A stretch of DNA of 36,331 nucleotides, from assembly GCA_944376205.1 (NCBI GenBank), contig CALWBV010000014.1:1-36331 (forward strand). Direction: 5' to 3'. This document shows positions 36,125 to 36,331 of the stretch, one piece after another. The first letter of the stretch is position 1; the number at the start of each line of letters is the position of its first letter. The notes below the pieces were generated by a model. That model was not told the DNA's origin. It saw nothing but the letters and a program-made list of their open reading frames with translations, and did not search any database. Position numbers and translations under genes: made by a program. Origin of the DNA: an uncultured Christensenellaceae bacterium (lineage in GTDB: Bacteria > Bacillota > Clostridia > Christensenellales > UBA3700).

Positions 36125-36172
36125 TCTGCGAAATTTGCCGTTTCCGTTTCGCTATGGTAGCATAGTTCTCGC
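36125..36172 (+). repeat. Possible left-end hairpin region of an IS200/IS605 element
   Basis: The hairpin CTATG-GTAG-CATAG (36152-36165) and wider arms TCTGCGA / TCGCAGA (about 36125-36174) lie about 50-100 bp before the transposase start, where IS200/IS605 elements carry a subterminal fold-back. The exact end is not resolved. Confidence 0.4.
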
Positions 36173-36224
36173 AGAAGTCAACGGTTGCAAAATCGTTGTA
36201 GAATAAATAGATAAAAAAGTAATT

Positions 36225-36331
36225 ATGCCGAGTAAGAAGGTTTTCTTGTTCGGCTACCATATTGTTTTTGCACCCAAGTATCGGAGAAAAGTATTTTACA
36301 GTCAAAAAAGACTAGAGATAGGAGCAATTCT
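36225..36331 (+). CDS. tnpA: IS200/IS605-family transposase TnpA, 5' part (runs off the window)
   Basis: ATG 36225 opens a frame that continues to the window edge (35 codons). The product reads MPSKKVFLFGYHIVFAPKYR then RKVFYSQKRLEIGAI. YHIVFAPKYRRKV is the highly conserved first strand and turn of Y1 (HUH) transposases of this family, which move single-stranded DNA. The HUH and catalytic Tyr motifs would lie beyond the window. No strong Shine-Dalgarno is seen, as is common for these elements. Confidence 0.8.
   Translation, partial: MPSKKVFLFGYHIVFAPKYRRKVFYSQKRLEIGAI

Overview
The window is the replication-origin neighbourhood of a low-GC Gram-positive chromosome, most likely an uncultured member of the Clostridia. 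Three things point there: the gyrA/gyrB/recF/dnaA/dnaN and rpmH-rnpA-yidD-yidC-jag-mnmE-mnmG-rsmG-parB blocks, sigma-A type promoters with strong Shine-Dalgarno sites, and a yabP-yabQ pair, which marks an endospore-forming lineage. Genus cannot be decided from the sequence.

Layout. At 1-6.3 kb are accessory genes: an acyltransferase-like protein overlapping a zinc-ribbon membrane protein, a ROK sugar kinase with a small membrane protein, a membrane metallophosphoesterase, and an XRE repressor divergent from a small membrane zinc-ribbon protein. At 6.3-13.7 kb, on the minus strand, lie gyrA, gyrB, a DUF898-like membrane protein and recF. At 14.3-17.1 kb dnaA and dnaN are on the plus strand. 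At 17.5-27 kb are a membrane-anchored Sm-like protein, parB (no parA beside it), rsmG, mnmG, divergent mnmE, then jag, yidC, yidD, rnpA and rpmH. From 27.0 to 32.2 kb is a 5.2-kb AT-rich stretch with one convincing 48-codon gene. It is followed by yabQ-yabP, tRNA-Leu(CAG), 273-bp tandem repeats carrying tRNA 3' ends, an AraC regulator divergent from an MFS transporter, and the 5' end of an IS200/IS605 transposase at the window edge.

Main interpretation. Most core genes left of rpmH are on the minus strand, as if a replication fork moves leftward from the 5.2-kb stretch. By hand count the plus strand switches from C>=G to strongly G-rich near 27.8 kb. That stretch also holds four parS-like sites (one an 8-bp inverted repeat split by 7 bp) and four DnaA-box matches in one orientation. 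It is therefore a good candidate for the working oriC/parS region, still next to rpmH as in other Firmicutes, while dnaA-dnaN sit about 11 kb away and face the fork. The dnaA-dnaN spacer has its own DnaA-box cluster and remains a competitor.

Gene expression. Five genes without a Shine-Dalgarno site (the first acyltransferase, xre, recF, dnaA and mnmE) have a -10 hexamer ending exactly 6 bp before ATG, which predicts leaderless mRNAs. The divergent mnmE and mnmG promoters appear to share one palindromic -35 hexamer. A family of intergenic fold-back elements recurs at the window start, after dnaN, after parB and inside the tRNA-linked repeats.
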